Shown here: positions 1 to 9,101 of the stretch, in pieces
How positions within the stretch are numbered: position 1 is the first letter of the stretch
How the letters are laid out: each line of letters begins with the position of its first letter
Origin: Mucilaginibacter sp. PAMC 26640
GTDB lineage: Bacteria; Bacteroidota; Bacteroidia; Sphingobacteriales; Sphingobacteriaceae
DNA: 64,000 nucleotides
Assembly (NCBI GenBank): GCA_001596135.1
Contig: CP014773.1
Location: forward strand, 496,001 to 560,000
Reading direction: 5' to 3'
The notes under the pieces: model-generated
Seen by the model: the letters and a program-made list of their open reading frames with translations, nothing else
Told to the model about the DNA's origin: nothing
Databases searched by the model: none
Translations under genes and position numbers: made by a program

Positions 1-26
1 TTACGGAATTCAAATGCTCTTCCCAT
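1..26 (-). CDS. YebC/PmpR-family protein, N-terminal fragment cut by window edge
   Basis: Only the first eight codons lie in the window; the minus strand from base 26 reads MGRAFEFR and the last two bases begin a probable Lys codon. MGRAFEFRK is the very conserved start of YebC-family proteins, small cytoplasmic DNA- or ribosome-associated regulators. The rest lies beyond base 1. It is downstream of and co-directional with the threonine dehydrogenase gene, 93 bases away. The call rests on eight residues only, but the motif is distinctive. Confidence 0.7.
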
Positions 27-30
27 ATTG

Positions 31-116
31 CCCCCGGCGCCCTAAAGGGGGAGCCGGATTTTTATTATTTTGTTATACCATTAAGCTCTTTATTCCCCCT
101 TCAGGAGGTTAGGGGG
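31..116. repeat. Two G/C-rich imperfect hairpins of the dispersed CCCC-N-GGGG type
   Basis: Bases 31-57 and 95-116 each hold runs of C followed by runs of G around a short AT-rich centre (CCCTAAAGGG at the first, CCCCCTTC..GGGGG at the second). Similar elements lie at 21457-21468 and 60909-60935. They sit between genes and look like a dispersed palindromic repeat common in Bacteroidota intergenic DNA. They may also help terminate transcription of the threonine dehydrogenase gene. Confidence 0.5.
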
Positions 117-119
117 CTT

Positions 120-1070
120 CTAAATTATTTTCTTCAAATTATCTAGCATATCGCTGGTCATTTTGCTGAGGTCGTATGCTATTTGCCAGCCCCAGTCTTG
201 TTGTGCCTGGCTGTCATCTATCGATTTTGGCCAGCTGTCCGCAATTGCCTGGCGCGGATCGGTATCGCTGTAACTTATCTCAAAATTAGGCAAATGCTTT
301 TTAATTTCGTCTGCTAATTGCTCTGGTGTAAAACTGATGCCGCCCAAATTATAACTGCTGCGGATGGTGATATTTTCTGCCGGTGCATCCATCAGGCTTA
401 ACGTGGCGCGGATGGCATCCTCCATGTACATCATTGGCAGTGCGGTATTGGCTGATAGAAAGCTTTGATATTTGCCTTTCTTTAATGCCTCATGAAATAT
501 ATGCACGGCATAATCGGTAGTGCCACCCCCAGGTGAGGCGCGCCAGCCAATTAAGCCCGGGTACCGGATGCTCCGGACATCCAGGCCATGTTTACTGTGA
601 TAATATTCGCACCAGCGTTCGCCCGCCAGTTTACTAAAACCATACACCGTGTTTGGATCCATCACGCAATATTGCGGGGTATCGTACTGTGGCGAATGCG
701 GACCAAATACCGCTATGGAACTCGGCCAGAAAACTTTGGCAGTTTTAAATTCAACAGCAAAATCAAGAATGTATAACAGGCCGGTCATGTTCAAGTCCCA
801 GGCCATTTTGGGCTTTTGCTCCCCTACGGCAGATAATATAGCTGCCAACAGGTAAACCTGTGTTGGGCGGTGTTTATCAAACAGGTGGTGTAGGTTATCT
901 TTATCCAGTACATTGGCAAATTCAAAAGGCCCGCCATTGCGGATAGCATAATTAGGGCTGTTGATATCAGATGCTATTACATTTTCGGCGCCATGAATGT
1001 TCCTCAAAGCGGTAACCAGTTCGGTACCGATTTGGCCGTTGGCGCCTATCACTAAAATCTTTTCGCTCAT
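120..1070 (-). CDS. L-threonine 3-dehydrogenase, short-chain (SDR) type
   Basis: This 316-residue cytoplasmic protein is an extended short-chain dehydrogenase. The NAD-binding glycines are G9, G12 and G15 and the catalytic pair is Y143 and K147 in YGFSK. The overall sequence (AAxLSAVGE, WPSSIAVFGP, RYPGLIGW) matches the SDR-type L-threonine dehydrogenases of Bacteroidota, which oxidise threonine to 2-amino-3-ketobutyrate with NAD. That product would next be split to glycine and acetyl-CoA by Kbl, which is not seen here. The length is normal and the start is supported by a perfect -7 element 20 bases upstream. It is transcribed alone, divergent from asd. Confidence 0.85.
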   Translation of the reverse strand: MSEKILVIGANGQIGTELVTALRNIHGAENVIASDINSPNYAIRNGGPFEFANVLDKDNLHHLFDKHRPTQVYLLAAILSAVGEQKPKMAWDLNMTGLLYILDFAVEFKTAKVFWPSSIAVFGPHSPQYDTPQYCVMDPNTVYGFSKLAGERWCEYYHSKHGLDVRSIRYPGLIGWRASPGGGTTDYAVHIFHEALKKGKYQSFLSANTALPMMYMEDAIRATLSLMDAPAENITIRSSYNLGGISFTPEQLADEIKKHLPNFEISYSDTDPRQAIADSWPKSIDDSQAQQDWGWQIAYDLSKMTSDMLDNLKKII

Positions 1071-1430
1071 GCAGATGCAGGTTTAGGTACAAAGGTAAAA
1101 ATTTGAGCGTAAACCGGAATTTTTTGTCTGCACACCAATCAAACCAACCAATACCATTCAGTGCCCGACTACCTATAAAACCAACGTTGTAAACTCTGCT
1201 AACCCTCAAAGTCGAGATCAGGCTACATTTGCATACCAGTTTGGTAGACATTCCCAAAAAAAATCGCATATTTGGAATTTAGTTAACACACCCCGGCTAG
1301 GTAACGCTGGCCGGCCATCTCTGCTTCGCAAAGAAGGTAAATACAAAGAGGACATACGCCTCTTTCACTGGGTAATTTAACTTTGCCGGATAAGCAAACA
1401 ACAAAATAGTATATATTTAATAACTTAAAA
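1071..1430. other. Divergent intergenic region between threonine dehydrogenase and asd
   Basis: This 360-base gap separates two divergent genes and must hold both promoters. The threonine dehydrogenase -7 element is listed separately. On the asd side the AT-rich stretch TATATTTA at 1412-1419 resembles a -7 element with one mismatch. I see no gene, RNA fold or convincing repeat in the rest. Confidence 0.5.
1090..1097 (-). promoter_or_regulatory. Candidate -7 element of the threonine dehydrogenase gene
   Basis: Read on the minus strand this is TACCTTTG, a perfect match to the Bacteroidota -7 consensus TAnnTTTG, ending 19 bases before the start codon. No good -33 TTG is visible. Confidence 0.5.
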
Positions 1431-2438
1431 ATGAAAGTCGCAGTAGTAGGTGCCACCGGTTTGGTAGGCACTAAAATGTTGCAGATCCTTGAGGAACGCA
1501 ACTTCCCCGTTACAGAATTAATCCCCGTAGCTTCCGCAAAAAGTATTGGTAAAGAAATTACTTTTAAGGGTAAGCAGTATAAGGTGGTTTCTGTTGAGGA
1601 TGCGATAAAGCAAAAGCCGGATGTTGCCTTATTTAGTGCTGGCGGTAGCGCTTCTTTAGAGCAGGCTCCTATGTTTGCCGAAGCCGGCACTACCGTGATA
1701 GATAATTCATCTGCATGGCGTATGGACCCTACCAAAAAACTGGTAGTACCAGAAGTAAATGCAGCTGTATTAACTGCCGATGATAAGATCATCGCTAACC
1801 CCAATTGCTCCACCATACAAATGGTAGTGGCTTTGAAGCCCCTGCACGATGCCTATAAAATTAAACGTGTAGTAGTTTCTACCTATCAATCGGTAACCGG
1901 TACCGGCGTAAAAGCAGTTGACCAATTATTTAACGAGCGTAAGGGTATTGATGGCCCAATGGCTTATCCATATACTATCGACTTGAACGTGATACCCCAA
2001 ATTGATGTATTCACCGAAAACGGATACACTAAAGAGGAGATGAAGATGGTGAAAGAAACCGTTAAAATAATGGGGGACGATAGCATTAAAGTTACCGCTA
2101 CCACCGTGCGGATCCCGGTTATGGGCGGCCACTCGGAGTCGGTTAATATTGAGTTCCTGAATGATTTTGACGTGGAAGAGGTGAAAGCCTTGCTGGGCAA
2201 GTCACCGGGGATAGTGGTTACAGATGATATTGCTAACCTTAAATACCCAATGCCTTTGGATGCGCACGACAAGGACGAAGTTTTTGTAGGTCGAATCCGC
2301 CGCGACGAAACCCAGCCGAATACCTTAAACTGCTGGATCGTATCAGACAACCTGCGCAAAGGCGCTGCAACCAATGCCGTGCAAATTGCCGAGTATTTGG
2401 TGGCTAAACAGTTGATTGGACAGGCTGTAGAAGCTTAA
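1431..2438 (+). CDS. asd: Aspartate-semialdehyde dehydrogenase
   Basis: This 335-residue cytoplasmic enzyme reduces aspartyl phosphate to aspartate semialdehyde with NADPH, the branch point to lysine/diaminopimelate, threonine and methionine. It opens with the NADP-binding motif GATGLVG (residues 7-13). The catalytic cysteine is C126 in NPNCSTIQ, and the acid/base histidine is H234 in GGHSE. Length and order match the bacterial Asd family. It is monocistronic and ends in a strong hairpin terminator after a block of 30-base tandem repeats. Confidence 0.95.
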   Translation: MKVAVVGATGLVGTKMLQILEERNFPVTELIPVASAKSIGKEITFKGKQYKVVSVEDAIKQKPDVALFSAGGSASLEQAPMFAEAGTTVIDNSSAWRMDPTKKLVVPEVNAAVLTADDKIIANPNCSTIQMVVALKPLHDAYKIKRVVVSTYQSVTGTGVKAVDQLFNERKGIDGPMAYPYTIDLNVIPQIDVFTENGYTKEEMKMVKETVKIMGDDSIKVTATTVRIPVMGGHSESVNIEFLNDFDVEEVKALLGKSPGIVVTDDIANLKYPMPLDAHDKDEVFVGRIRRDETQPNTLNCWIVSDNLRKGAATNAVQIAEYLVAKQLIGQAVEA

Positions 2439-2447
2439 TACCAGCAT

Positions 2448-2537
2448 CAAGATTCAAGACATCAAGAATCGAGAAATCAAGATTCAAGACATCAAGAATC
2501 AAGAAATTAAGATTAAAGACATTAAGAATCAAGATTT
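2448..2537. repeat. Three 30-bp tandem repeats, each of two related 15-bp halves
   Basis: Three consecutive 30-base units occupy 2448-2477, 2478-2507 and 2508-2537. Each has halves of the form CAAGATTCAAGACAT and CAAGAATCAAGAAAT. The third unit has drifted, with several C to T changes. There are no spacers, so this is not CRISPR. The array lies between the asd stop codon and its terminator, so it would be transcribed as 3' untranslated RNA. Confidence 0.85.
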
Positions 2538-2542
2538 TGTAA

Positions 2543-2577
2543 ATAAAAAAGGATCAGTTGTACTGATCCTTTTTTAT
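2543..2577. terminator. Bidirectional Rho-independent terminator after asd
   Basis: A perfect stem GGATCAGT/ACTGATCC (2551-2558 and 2562-2569) with a 3-base loop is flanked by an A run and a T run. It can serve asd on the plus strand and the permease gene converging from the minus strand. Confidence 0.9.
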
Positions 2578-2638
2578 TTACAATTGTGGACATACACAAT
2601 TTCTTATCTCTTGATCTTACCGTCCTGAGTCTTATTCG

Positions 2639-3877
2639 TTACTCATACCTCAGCGCTTCCACCGGATCCAGCTTGGAGGCTTTTTTTGCCGGATAAAATC
2701 CTGACGATAAACCGATAATGGTACAAAGCAGTATGGCAGAGAACAGCCATAACCATGGCACAACAAAAGACCCGCTAATATTTACGGCTATCAGGTTCCC
2801 TGCTGCCATGCCCAATATGATGCCGCCAACACCTCCGATGAGGCAAATTACGATTGCTTCTATCAGAAACTGCTTACGGATAACCGAAGGCGTAGCGCCT
2901 AAGGCTTTGCGCAAACCAATTTCGCGGGTACGCTCTGTTACCGATACCAGCATAATATTCATTAAACCAATAGCTGCACCTATTAAAGTAATAAAGCCAA
3001 TGGCAAAACCGGCAACGGTAATCCCCGCCAGTTGTCCGGAGAGTTCCTGCTGGATGGAGTCGCTGCGCGAAATCTCGAAATTATCGGCCTCACTGATCCG
3101 CAGGCTGCGGATGTTTCGGAATAGTGAAGTTGCCTCGCCAATGCTGGCATCCAAAACCGTTGGGTCTGATACCGATAATACCACCTGGAATGACGGTTTT
3201 GTGGTGGCTACGATCTGCCTTGCCTTTACCACCGGGATAATGCAAAATTTATCACCGCCAAAGCTATTGCTGCCCTTCGGCTGAAACACCCCGATGATGC
3301 GGAATTTGCTATTCCCCAATAGGATGGATTTGTTGATCGGGTCCTCGCTTTTAAAAAGTTTCAGCCTTATCTCGTCACCTATGATCACCACATTTGCACC
3401 ATGTTCCAGTTCGGTTGCCGAGAAGTTACGGCCATAGGCCATTTTGTGCCCCGTGGTTGCCAGGTAATTTTCATTGGAACCGGTTACCGTAATATTGGGG
3501 TTGGTTTTAATACTGTTGTATTTGGCAACAGCAGTACCGGTAACATTCAGATCTATCCTGATCCGGGCCGGAAGCTTAAATGTTTTCTCAAATTTTGCGG
3601 CCTGTTCGTAGGTGATCACCGGGTACATTTTACGGTGCCCGCCATTACCGAAGCTGATACCTGAGCCCCTGTTTTGTATGGTAAAGGAGTTGGCACCCAG
3701 CCCTGCAAAGGCATCATTGGTATACTGCCTGATCCCTTCAATAGCAGTTAAGATACCTACCAGCGCCATAATGCCGATGGCAATAATTAATGCCGTTAGC
3801 GATGTGCGTAGCCGGTTACCCGCTATGGATTGTAAGGCAATGGCTATATTTTCTCTGTAGGTGGTTTTTACCGGCAT
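2639..3877 (-). CDS. MacB/FtsX-type ABC transporter permease
   Basis: This 412-residue inner-membrane protein has the MacB layout. One N-terminal transmembrane helix (about residues 25-48) is followed by a periplasmic MacB-type domain (about 50-280). Three C-terminal helices form the FtsX domain, which contains VTERTREIGLRKALGA, and the protein ends in the typical PAKKASKLDPVEALRYE tail. Such permeases work with a separate ATPase to move lipoproteins, peptides or drugs, or to transmit force across the envelope. No ATPase or membrane-fusion gene lies beside it, so the substrate cannot be named. Confidence 0.85.
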   Translation of the reverse strand: MPVKTTYRENIAIALQSIAGNRLRTSLTALIIAIGIMALVGILTAIEGIRQYTNDAFAGLGANSFTIQNRGSGISFGNGGHRKMYPVITYEQAAKFEKTFKLPARIRIDLNVTGTAVAKYNSIKTNPNITVTGSNENYLATTGHKMAYGRNFSATELEHGANVVIIGDEIRLKLFKSEDPINKSILLGNSKFRIIGVFQPKGSNSFGGDKFCIIPVVKARQIVATTKPSFQVVLSVSDPTVLDASIGEATSLFRNIRSLRISEADNFEISRSDSIQQELSGQLAGITVAGFAIGFITLIGAAIGLMNIMLVSVTERTREIGLRKALGATPSVIRKQFLIEAIVICLIGGVGGIILGMAAGNLIAVNISGSFVVPWLWLFSAILLCTIIGLSSGFYPAKKASKLDPVEALRYE

Positions 3878-4019
3878 GGCTTAAATTTAAGAAACTCGCA
3901 GGGATTTGACTAAGCAACACCCCCTTTTGTTACAGCGCGCAGCCGAATTAGTTACTCGGCAATAAATTTCGTTTAGTGCAAAACAAGTGCTATTTTCACG
4001 CAACCAAACACTTATTACT

Positions 4020-4736
4020 ATGGGTAAAAAAACTTTGCTCCTGCTACTGATGATGATAAGCATCACATTGACCAGGGCACAAAACCCTGGCATCCGAACG
4101 GTGATCCGCCGAAATGTGAACCTGGACAATAAAATCATAAAAGATTCCAGCGGCGTTGTTGTACCCGCCGATGAATGGCACAAACGTATGGCAAGCGGAA
4201 TATATAAACTGAGCAGCAATGCATTATCCGGCGACACGATGGTGCTGGTGCGGATGACCGAAGAAGATATAGCTAGGCGCCATGAGTGGATGCCTCCTCC
4301 ACCGCCAAGTCCGGCCTTCCCGGTAGGTGAGAAAAAGGAACTTCCCAAATTGAAGGACATCAACGGAAATAAAATAGACTTTAAAGCATTGGAGGGAAAA
4401 GTAGTAGTGCTTAACTTCTGGTTTATCGCCTGCGAACCCTGTAAGATGGAGATTCCGGAGTTAAACAAGCTGGTGACAGAGAACCCGGAGGTAGTTTTTA
4501 TTGCCGTGGGTTTGGATCTGAAATATGAGATCAAAGATTTTCTGAAGGTTACTGCCTTTAAATATCAGCAAACGTATGACGGGCGTGAATATGCCAGAAA
4601 CCTGAGTGTAGGCAGTTACCCTACTAATGTAGTGATCGACAAAAAAGGCATCACCCGTTTCAGCAGTTCGGGCTATGGTACCAGCTCGATAATATTTCTG
4701 AGGAAAGCGCTTAGCCAGGCTAAAGCCGAAAACTAA
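4020..4736 (+). CDS. Secreted TlpA/ResA-like thioredoxin-fold protein
   Basis: I start this 238-residue protein at ATG 4020, because the upstream GTG at 3987 only adds residues before an obvious signal peptide (MGKKTLLLLLMM..TRAQ). A family-unassigned N-terminal region with a proline run at about 92-97 precedes a C-terminal AhpC/TSA-Redoxin domain. The redox motif is C138-E-P-C141 in WFIACEPCK, and a cis-proline-like SYPT follows. It probably reduces or exchanges disulfides in the periplasm. Its partners are unknown. It ends at a bidirectional terminator shared with the Fe-S carrier gene. Confidence 0.85.
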   Translation: MGKKTLLLLLMMISITLTRAQNPGIRTVIRRNVNLDNKIIKDSSGVVVPADEWHKRMASGIYKLSSNALSGDTMVLVRMTEEDIARRHEWMPPPPPSPAFPVGEKKELPKLKDINGNKIDFKALEGKVVVLNFWFIACEPCKMEIPELNKLVTENPEVVFIAVGLDLKYEIKDFLKVTAFKYQQTYDGREYARNLSVGSYPTNVVIDKKGITRFSSSGYGTSSIIFLRKALSQAKAEN

Positions 4737-4737
4737 A

Positions 4738-4757
4738 AAAGCTCCATTAGGAGCTTT
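4738..4757. terminator. Bidirectional terminator between convergent genes
   Basis: The perfect stem AAAGCTCC/GGAGCTTT with a four-base loop lies just past the thioredoxin stop codon and before the Fe-S carrier stop codon, with A and T tracts for both directions. Confidence 0.85.
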
Positions 4758-4788
4758 CATATTCATTCTGCAATTATAATTTATAACC

Positions 4789-5142
4789 CTATACCGAAAA
4801 CGATGTACCGCAACCGCAGGTGCTGGCAGCATTAGGGTTGTTAAAGGTAAACCCACGGGCATTTAAACCGTTCTGGAAATCAATTTGCATCCCTGCTAAG
4901 TACATGCCGTGTGCCTTATGCATATAAACTACAAGGCCTTCTATCAGGTAAACCTGGTCGCCATCTTTCTTTTGGTCGAAACCCAAAACGTAGCTCATGC
5001 CGGAGCAACCGCCGCCCTCAACACCTATGCGCAGGCCAAAATCATCATTAAGTTCTTGCTGATCTCTTAGTTTAAAAAGTTCGGTAACGGCACCTGGTGT
5101 AAAAGTTACAGGTGCAACAAGGGTTTCAACAGTAGCGCTCAT
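4789..5142 (-). CDS. A-type iron-sulfur cluster carrier (IscA/ErpA/HesB family)
   Basis: This 117-residue cytoplasmic protein has the three conserved cysteines of A-type carriers: C46 in GGGCSGMSY, and C109 and C111 in the C-terminal CGCG motif. It would accept an assembled Fe-S cluster and pass it to apo-enzymes. The length is typical. I do not choose between the IscA, SufA and ErpA labels, because no other Fe-S assembly gene is adjacent. A perfect -7 element lies upstream. Confidence 0.9.
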   Translation of the reverse strand: MSATVETLVAPVTFTPGAVTELFKLRDQQELNDDFGLRIGVEGGGCSGMSYVLGFDQKKDGDQVYLIEGLVVYMHKAHGMYLAGMQIDFQNGLNARGFTFNNPNAASTCGCGTSFSV

Positions 5143-5162
5143 CTTATTTTTAATTAACTATA

Positions 5163-5170
5163 CAAATATA
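5163..5170 (-). promoter_or_regulatory. Candidate -7 element of the A-type carrier gene
   Basis: The minus strand reads TATATTTG, a perfect TAnnTTTG match, 20 bases before the start codon. Confidence 0.5.
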
Positions 5171-5235
5171 AGGTAAAATGCGGATTTTTGCAGCGCCATA
5201 TTATTTATGACCCCTGCCTAACATTATAAAACTTT

Positions 5236-5763
5236 ATGCTTTACAGCCTACTAACAGATATATTAAAATATACCGTTGCGGGTATTGGTGTTATTTACGT
5301 AGCCTTTTACCTGTTTAAGCCCTACCTTGATAAAACACAAAACTTACAGATCCTGGAGTTTAAAAAAGCGGTAAGTAATCAAACACTGCCACTGCGCCTG
5401 CAAGCCTACGAGCGACTGGTACTGTTTGTAGACCGGGTGAACCCCGCCAATTTGTTGATCCGCTTAGCAGGCAATGGCCTCTCTGCTGCTGAATTACATG
5501 CTGTTGTGGTAAACGAGATCCGTAATGAATTTCAGCATAATGTTACACAGCAAATTTACGTGAGTGCCAGGGCATGGGCAGTGATCAAACGTGTAAAAGA
5601 TGACACCCTGAGTGTAGTGAACAGTGCGCTGCAAGCCCTGCCTGAAAATGCAAGCGGGTTGGATCTCGGCAAGATAACCCTTACCCATTTAGGCAAACTT
5701 GAAGAAAACCCATATGATATTGCCATCAACCTGATCAGGCAGGACCTGGAGGACCTGTTTTAA
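5236..5763 (+). CDS. DUF7935-like membrane-anchored protein of unknown function
   Basis: This 175-residue protein has one N-terminal transmembrane helix (about residues 8-28) and a soluble, mostly helical remainder containing [23 protein letters not shown] recognise it as a Bacteroidota-specific conserved hypothetical, probably DUF7935, but no function is known to me. It ends 8 bases before the methylmalonyl-CoA mutase gene, so the two are very likely co-transcribed. That position suggests, without proving, a role linked to the mutase or its membrane context. Confidence 0.75.
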   Translation: MLYSLLTDILKYTVAGIGVIYVAFYLFKPYLDKTQNLQILEFKKAVSNQTLPLRLQAYERLVLFVDRVNPANLLIRLAGNGLSAAELHAVVVNEIRNEFQHNVTQQIYVSARAWAVIKRVKDDTLSVVNSALQALPENASGLDLGKITLTHLGKLEENPYDIAINLIRQDLEDLF

Positions 5764-5771
5764 AAGCGACC

Positions 5772-7319
5772 ATGGCCGATAAAAAATTCGTCAACAGCTC
5801 GGGCATTGAGGTAAAAGAGGTTTATACCGAACCCTCCGCCATGGATGAATTGCCGGGGCAGTATCCTTATACCCGCGGCATTCAAAAGGACATGTACCGC
5901 GGCAAACCCTGGACCATGCGCCAGTATGCTGGCTTCTCCACCGCCGAAGAAAGCAATAAACGCTATCATTATCTGTTGAGCCAGGGAACTATGGGGCTTT
6001 CCGTAGCTTTTGACCTGCCCACGCAAATAGGATACGACAGCGACCACGAATTAGCAGAAGGCGAAGTAGGCAAAGTAGGCGTTGCTATAGATTCCTTAAA
6101 GGATATCGAGATCCTTTTTGAGGGTATCCAATTAAAGGATATTACTACCAGCATGACGATAAATGCTACGGCATCCATCCTGCTGGCCATGTATATCGCG
6201 TTAGCAAAAAAACAGGGGGCGGATCTGAAGCAGATCTCGGGAACCATCCAAAATGACATATTAAAGGAGTACGCCGCCAGGGGTACCTATATTTATCCGC
6301 CTGTACCATCAATGCGGCTCATCACCGATATTTTTGAATACTGCAGTACGGAGGTACCCAAATGGAACACCATTTCCATCTCCGGCTATCATATTCGCGA
6401 GGCTGGTTCTACTGCGGTACAGGAACTTGCTTTTACCCTTGCAAATGGCAAAACCTATTTAAAAGCGGCTTTAGATAAAGGGCTTGATATCAACATATTT
6501 GCAAAACGCCTTTCCTTTTTCTTCAATTGCCATAATAACTTTTTTGAGGAAATAGCCAAGTTCAGAGCAGCGCGCCGTATGTGGGCGCATATGACCAAAG
6601 AATTGGGTGCAACAGACCCCGGCGCTCAAAAGCTGCGTTTCCATACCCAAACGGGTGGCTCTACCCTAACGGCACAGCAGCCCATGAATAACATTGTGAG
6701 GGTGGGGATGCAGGCAATGGCTGCCGTATTGGGCGGCACACAATCTTTACATACCAACGGGTTTGATGAAGCGCTTTCATTACCCACCGAAGCTGCCGCC
6801 AAAATTGCGCTACGTACCCAACAGATCATTGCCTTTGAAAGCGGTGTTACCGATACGGTTGACCCACTTGCCGGATCATATTTTATAGAAGCGCTGACAA
6901 ATGAGATAGAAACCCAAGCCCAGGTGTATATTGACAGGATTGATGCTATGGGCGGATCTGTAAAAGCAATAGAGCAGGATTACATGCAGCAGGAGATAGC
7001 TGCCGCCGCTTACCAATACCAAAATGATATTGAAAGTGGTGAGCGGGTGCTGGTTGGGGTAAATAAATTTATTCAGCCTGAGGCTGTGGCAGATAGTGTT
7101 TTTAAAGTGGATGATTCCATCCGGCAGAAACAAATTGAACAAAAAATCCGTTTAAAGGCCTGGAGAAACAACGAAGAGGTTAGTCTGGCCTTGCAAAAAT
7201 TAACAATTGCTGCCAAAGGAAAGGATAACCTGATGCCTTTTATTTTAACGGCTGTTGAGTGCTACGCTACATTAGGCGAAATAGCCGATGCGATGAGGGA
7301 TGTATTTGGTGAATATTAA
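5772..7319 (+). CDS. Methylmalonyl-CoA mutase, large (TIM-barrel) subunit without B12 domain
   Basis: This 515-residue protein contains only the substrate-binding barrel of coenzyme-B12-dependent acyl-CoA mutases; the C-terminal cobalamin domain is absent. Diagnostic stretches are [15 protein letters not shown], with Y52 at the position that marks methylmalonyl-CoA rather than isobutyryl-type mutases, and [12 protein letters not shown], with H207. It should interconvert succinyl-CoA and methylmalonyl-CoA only with a separate B12-binding subunit, which is not in this window. The start is 8 bases after the DUF7935-like gene. A related acyl-CoA substrate cannot be excluded. Confidence 0.85.
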   Translation: MADKKFVNSSGIEVKEVYTEPSAMDELPGQYPYTRGIQKDMYRGKPWTMRQYAGFSTAEESNKRYHYLLSQGTMGLSVAFDLPTQIGYDSDHELAEGEVGKVGVAIDSLKDIEILFEGIQLKDITTSMTINATASILLAMYIALAKKQGADLKQISGTIQNDILKEYAARGTYIYPPVPSMRLITDIFEYCSTEVPKWNTISISGYHIREAGSTAVQELAFTLANGKTYLKAALDKGLDINIFAKRLSFFFNCHNNFFEEIAKFRAARRMWAHMTKELGATDPGAQKLRFHTQTGGSTLTAQQPMNNIVRVGMQAMAAVLGGTQSLHTNGFDEALSLPTEAAAKIALRTQQIIAFESGVTDTVDPLAGSYFIEALTNEIETQAQVYIDRIDAMGGSVKAIEQDYMQQEIAAAAYQYQNDIESGERVLVGVNKFIQPEAVADSVFKVDDSIRQKQIEQKIRLKAWRNNEEVSLALQKLTIAAKGKDNLMPFILTAVECYATLGEIADAMRDVFGEY

Positions 7320-7626
7320 CTAGCATATCGTTCTAGTTAATAATGTGTCCAATCTCATACTAAAAAGTATTCCACAAAATATACAAATACTAGGCTATAA
7401 TTTTAAAAAGTGCGTTACAGCGATTCTGACGCATAAAATGCCCTTCTGCATGCGAAATATAGTGTTAATAACTTTAACACTTGCAATCAAAAGCGGTAAT
7501 ATTTATAAATATATTTCTCGGATTGTGTTTTATAATCCGAGATTTTTTAGAATCTTCGATGTTCCGAAACGGCCGAAACTATTGCACGCTGGGACACTGA
7601 AAATCAAATAATTACTAATACGAACT
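7320..7626. other. Intergenic region upstream of dnaA
   Basis: This 307-base AT-rich region lies between the mutase gene and dnaA. It contains one clear terminator hairpin (7516-7548), and beyond it must lie the dnaA promoter. I find no cluster of TTATCCACA-type DnaA boxes, so I do not call an origin. A possible 88-codon reading frame runs through the terminator and has no supporting signal. Confidence 0.6.
7516..7548 (+). terminator. Rho-independent terminator between mutase gene and dnaA
   Basis: The stem TCTCGGATT/AATCCGAGA (7516-7524 and 7534-7542) is followed by ATTTTTTAG. It lies almost 200 bases after the mutase stop codon. It therefore either ends a long 3' untranslated region, ends a small RNA made from 7320-7515, or attenuates dnaA transcription. 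Confidence 0.75.
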
Positions 7627-9051
7627 ATGGAAAAAACTTGTACTACCGTTTGGAATAGCTGCTTGCTGATCATCAAAGACAACATACCGGCCCAGAGTTT
7701 TAAAACCTGGTTTGAGCCGATAAAAGCTTTGCGGATGGAAGGAAGCGTATTGACCATACAGGTACCGAGTTTATTCTTTTACGAATGGCTGGAAGAGCAT
7801 TATGTTGGCCTGCTGCGTAAAACGATAAAGAAACAACTGGGTGATGAAGGAAGGCTGGAGTATAACATAGTAGTGGAGCAATCTTCTGCCAAACCTTATA
7901 CCACTAACATGCCATCCAACGGCAATGGTGCCGAATCGAAGAATCAATCAATGCCGATACCCATTTCTATTAACAAGGACATCAAAAATCCGTTTGTAAT
8001 ACCGGGTTTGAAGAAACTGAATGTAGATCCGCAGCTTAATCGCAACTACACTTTCGAAAGCTTTGTTGAAGGTGATTGTAACCGGCTGGCCCGCTCTGCC
8101 GGTTATGCTGTTGCTGCCAAACCTGGCGGTACCTCATTTAACCCATTAATGATATATGGTGGTGTAGGTTTAGGTAAAACTCACCTTGCGCAAGCTATTG
8201 GTAACGAGATCAAACGCAGCCTGCCGGATAAGCTGGTATTATACGTAAGCTGTGAGAAGTTTACACAGCAGTTTGTTGATGCCCTTAAACACAATAACAT
8301 AAACGATTTTGTGAATTTTTACCAGGCAATAGATGTACTCATTATGGATGATGTACATAACTTTGCCGGAAAAGAAAAAACACAGGATTTCTTCTTCCAT
8401 ATTTTCAATCACCTGCACCAAAGCGGCAAACAGCTGATCATTACATCAGATAAAGCCCCTAAAGACCTGGCTGGTTTAGAGGAGCGCTTGCTTTCACGTT
8501 TCAAATGGGGCCTTTCTGCCGATCTGCAGATCCCTGATCTGGAAACACGTATGGCTATCCTGAAGAACAAGATCTACCAGGATGGTATCGAACTATCTAA
8601 TGATGTAATAGAATATGTTGCACATAACATAGATAATAATGTACGTGAGCTGGAAGGCGCTATGGTTTCTTTATTGGCGCAATCTACCTTAAATCGGAAA
8701 GAGATCGACCTGAACCTGGCTAAGCAGATGCTTAAGAATTTTGTAAAGAATTCCGCTAAGGAGATTTCGATGGAATATATCCAGAGCCTGGTTTGCGAGT
8801 ACTTTGAAGTGCCTATTGATATGGTAAAATCACAAACCCGTAAACGCGAGATTGTGCAGGCCCGCCAGATCAGCATGTACCTGGCCAAGGCGCACACCAA
8901 GAGTTCACTCAAATCAATCGGTAATTTCTTCGGTGGACGCGATCACTCAACCGTGATCTATGCCTGCCAAACGGTAGAAGACCTCATCGATACCGATAAG
9001 AAATTCAAAGGCTACGTAGCCGATATCCAGAAGAAATTAAAGATGTCGTAA
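7627..9051 (+). CDS. dnaA: Chromosomal replication initiator DnaA
   Basis: This 474-residue protein is a complete DnaA. Domain I (about 1-80) has the W..C.......Q.F.TWF pattern, and a linker follows to about 135. The AAA+ domain has Walker A GGVGLGKT at 178-185 and Walker B VLIMDDVH at 237-244. The C-terminal DNA-binding domain carries the signature GGRDHST at 436-442. It melts oriC and loads the replicative helicase. It stands alone, without dnaN or gyrB, which is usual in Bacteroidota, and a good terminator follows. Confidence 0.97.
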   Translation: MEKTCTTVWNSCLLIIKDNIPAQSFKTWFEPIKALRMEGSVLTIQVPSLFFYEWLEEHYVGLLRKTIKKQLGDEGRLEYNIVVEQSSAKPYTTNMPSNGNGAESKNQSMPIPISINKDIKNPFVIPGLKKLNVDPQLNRNYTFESFVEGDCNRLARSAGYAVAAKPGGTSFNPLMIYGGVGLGKTHLAQAIGNEIKRSLPDKLVLYVSCEKFTQQFVDALKHNNINDFVNFYQAIDVLIMDDVHNFAGKEKTQDFFFHIFNHLHQSGKQLIITSDKAPKDLAGLEERLLSRFKWGLSADLQIPDLETRMAILKNKIYQDGIELSNDVIEYVAHNIDNNVRELEGAMVSLLAQSTLNRKEIDLNLAKQMLKNFVKNSAKEISMEYIQSLVCEYFEVPIDMVKSQTRKREIVQARQISMYLAKAHTKSSLKSIGNFFGGRDHSTVIYACQTVEDLIDTDKKFKGYVADIQKKLKMS

Positions 9052-9073
9052 ATTCGGCGTTGAGCATATTTGG

Positions 9074-9100
9074 AAGCCTCGCGATTGCGGGGCTTTTTTT
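9074..9100 (+). terminator. Rho-independent terminator of dnaA
   Basis: AAGCCTCGC (9074-9082) pairs with GCGGGGCTT (9087-9095) across a four-base loop, with one G-T pair, and runs into seven T residues. Confidence 0.9.
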
Positions 9101-9101
9101 G

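Noticed and set aside
2448..2537. Repeated 30-base units as a CRISPR array
   Set aside because: Units are contiguous with no unique spacers and no cas genes are near.
7345..7611. Open 88-codon frame upstream of dnaA
   Set aside because: It spans a good terminator, has no ribosome-binding signal or recognisable domain, and its composition matches noncoding AT-rich DNA.
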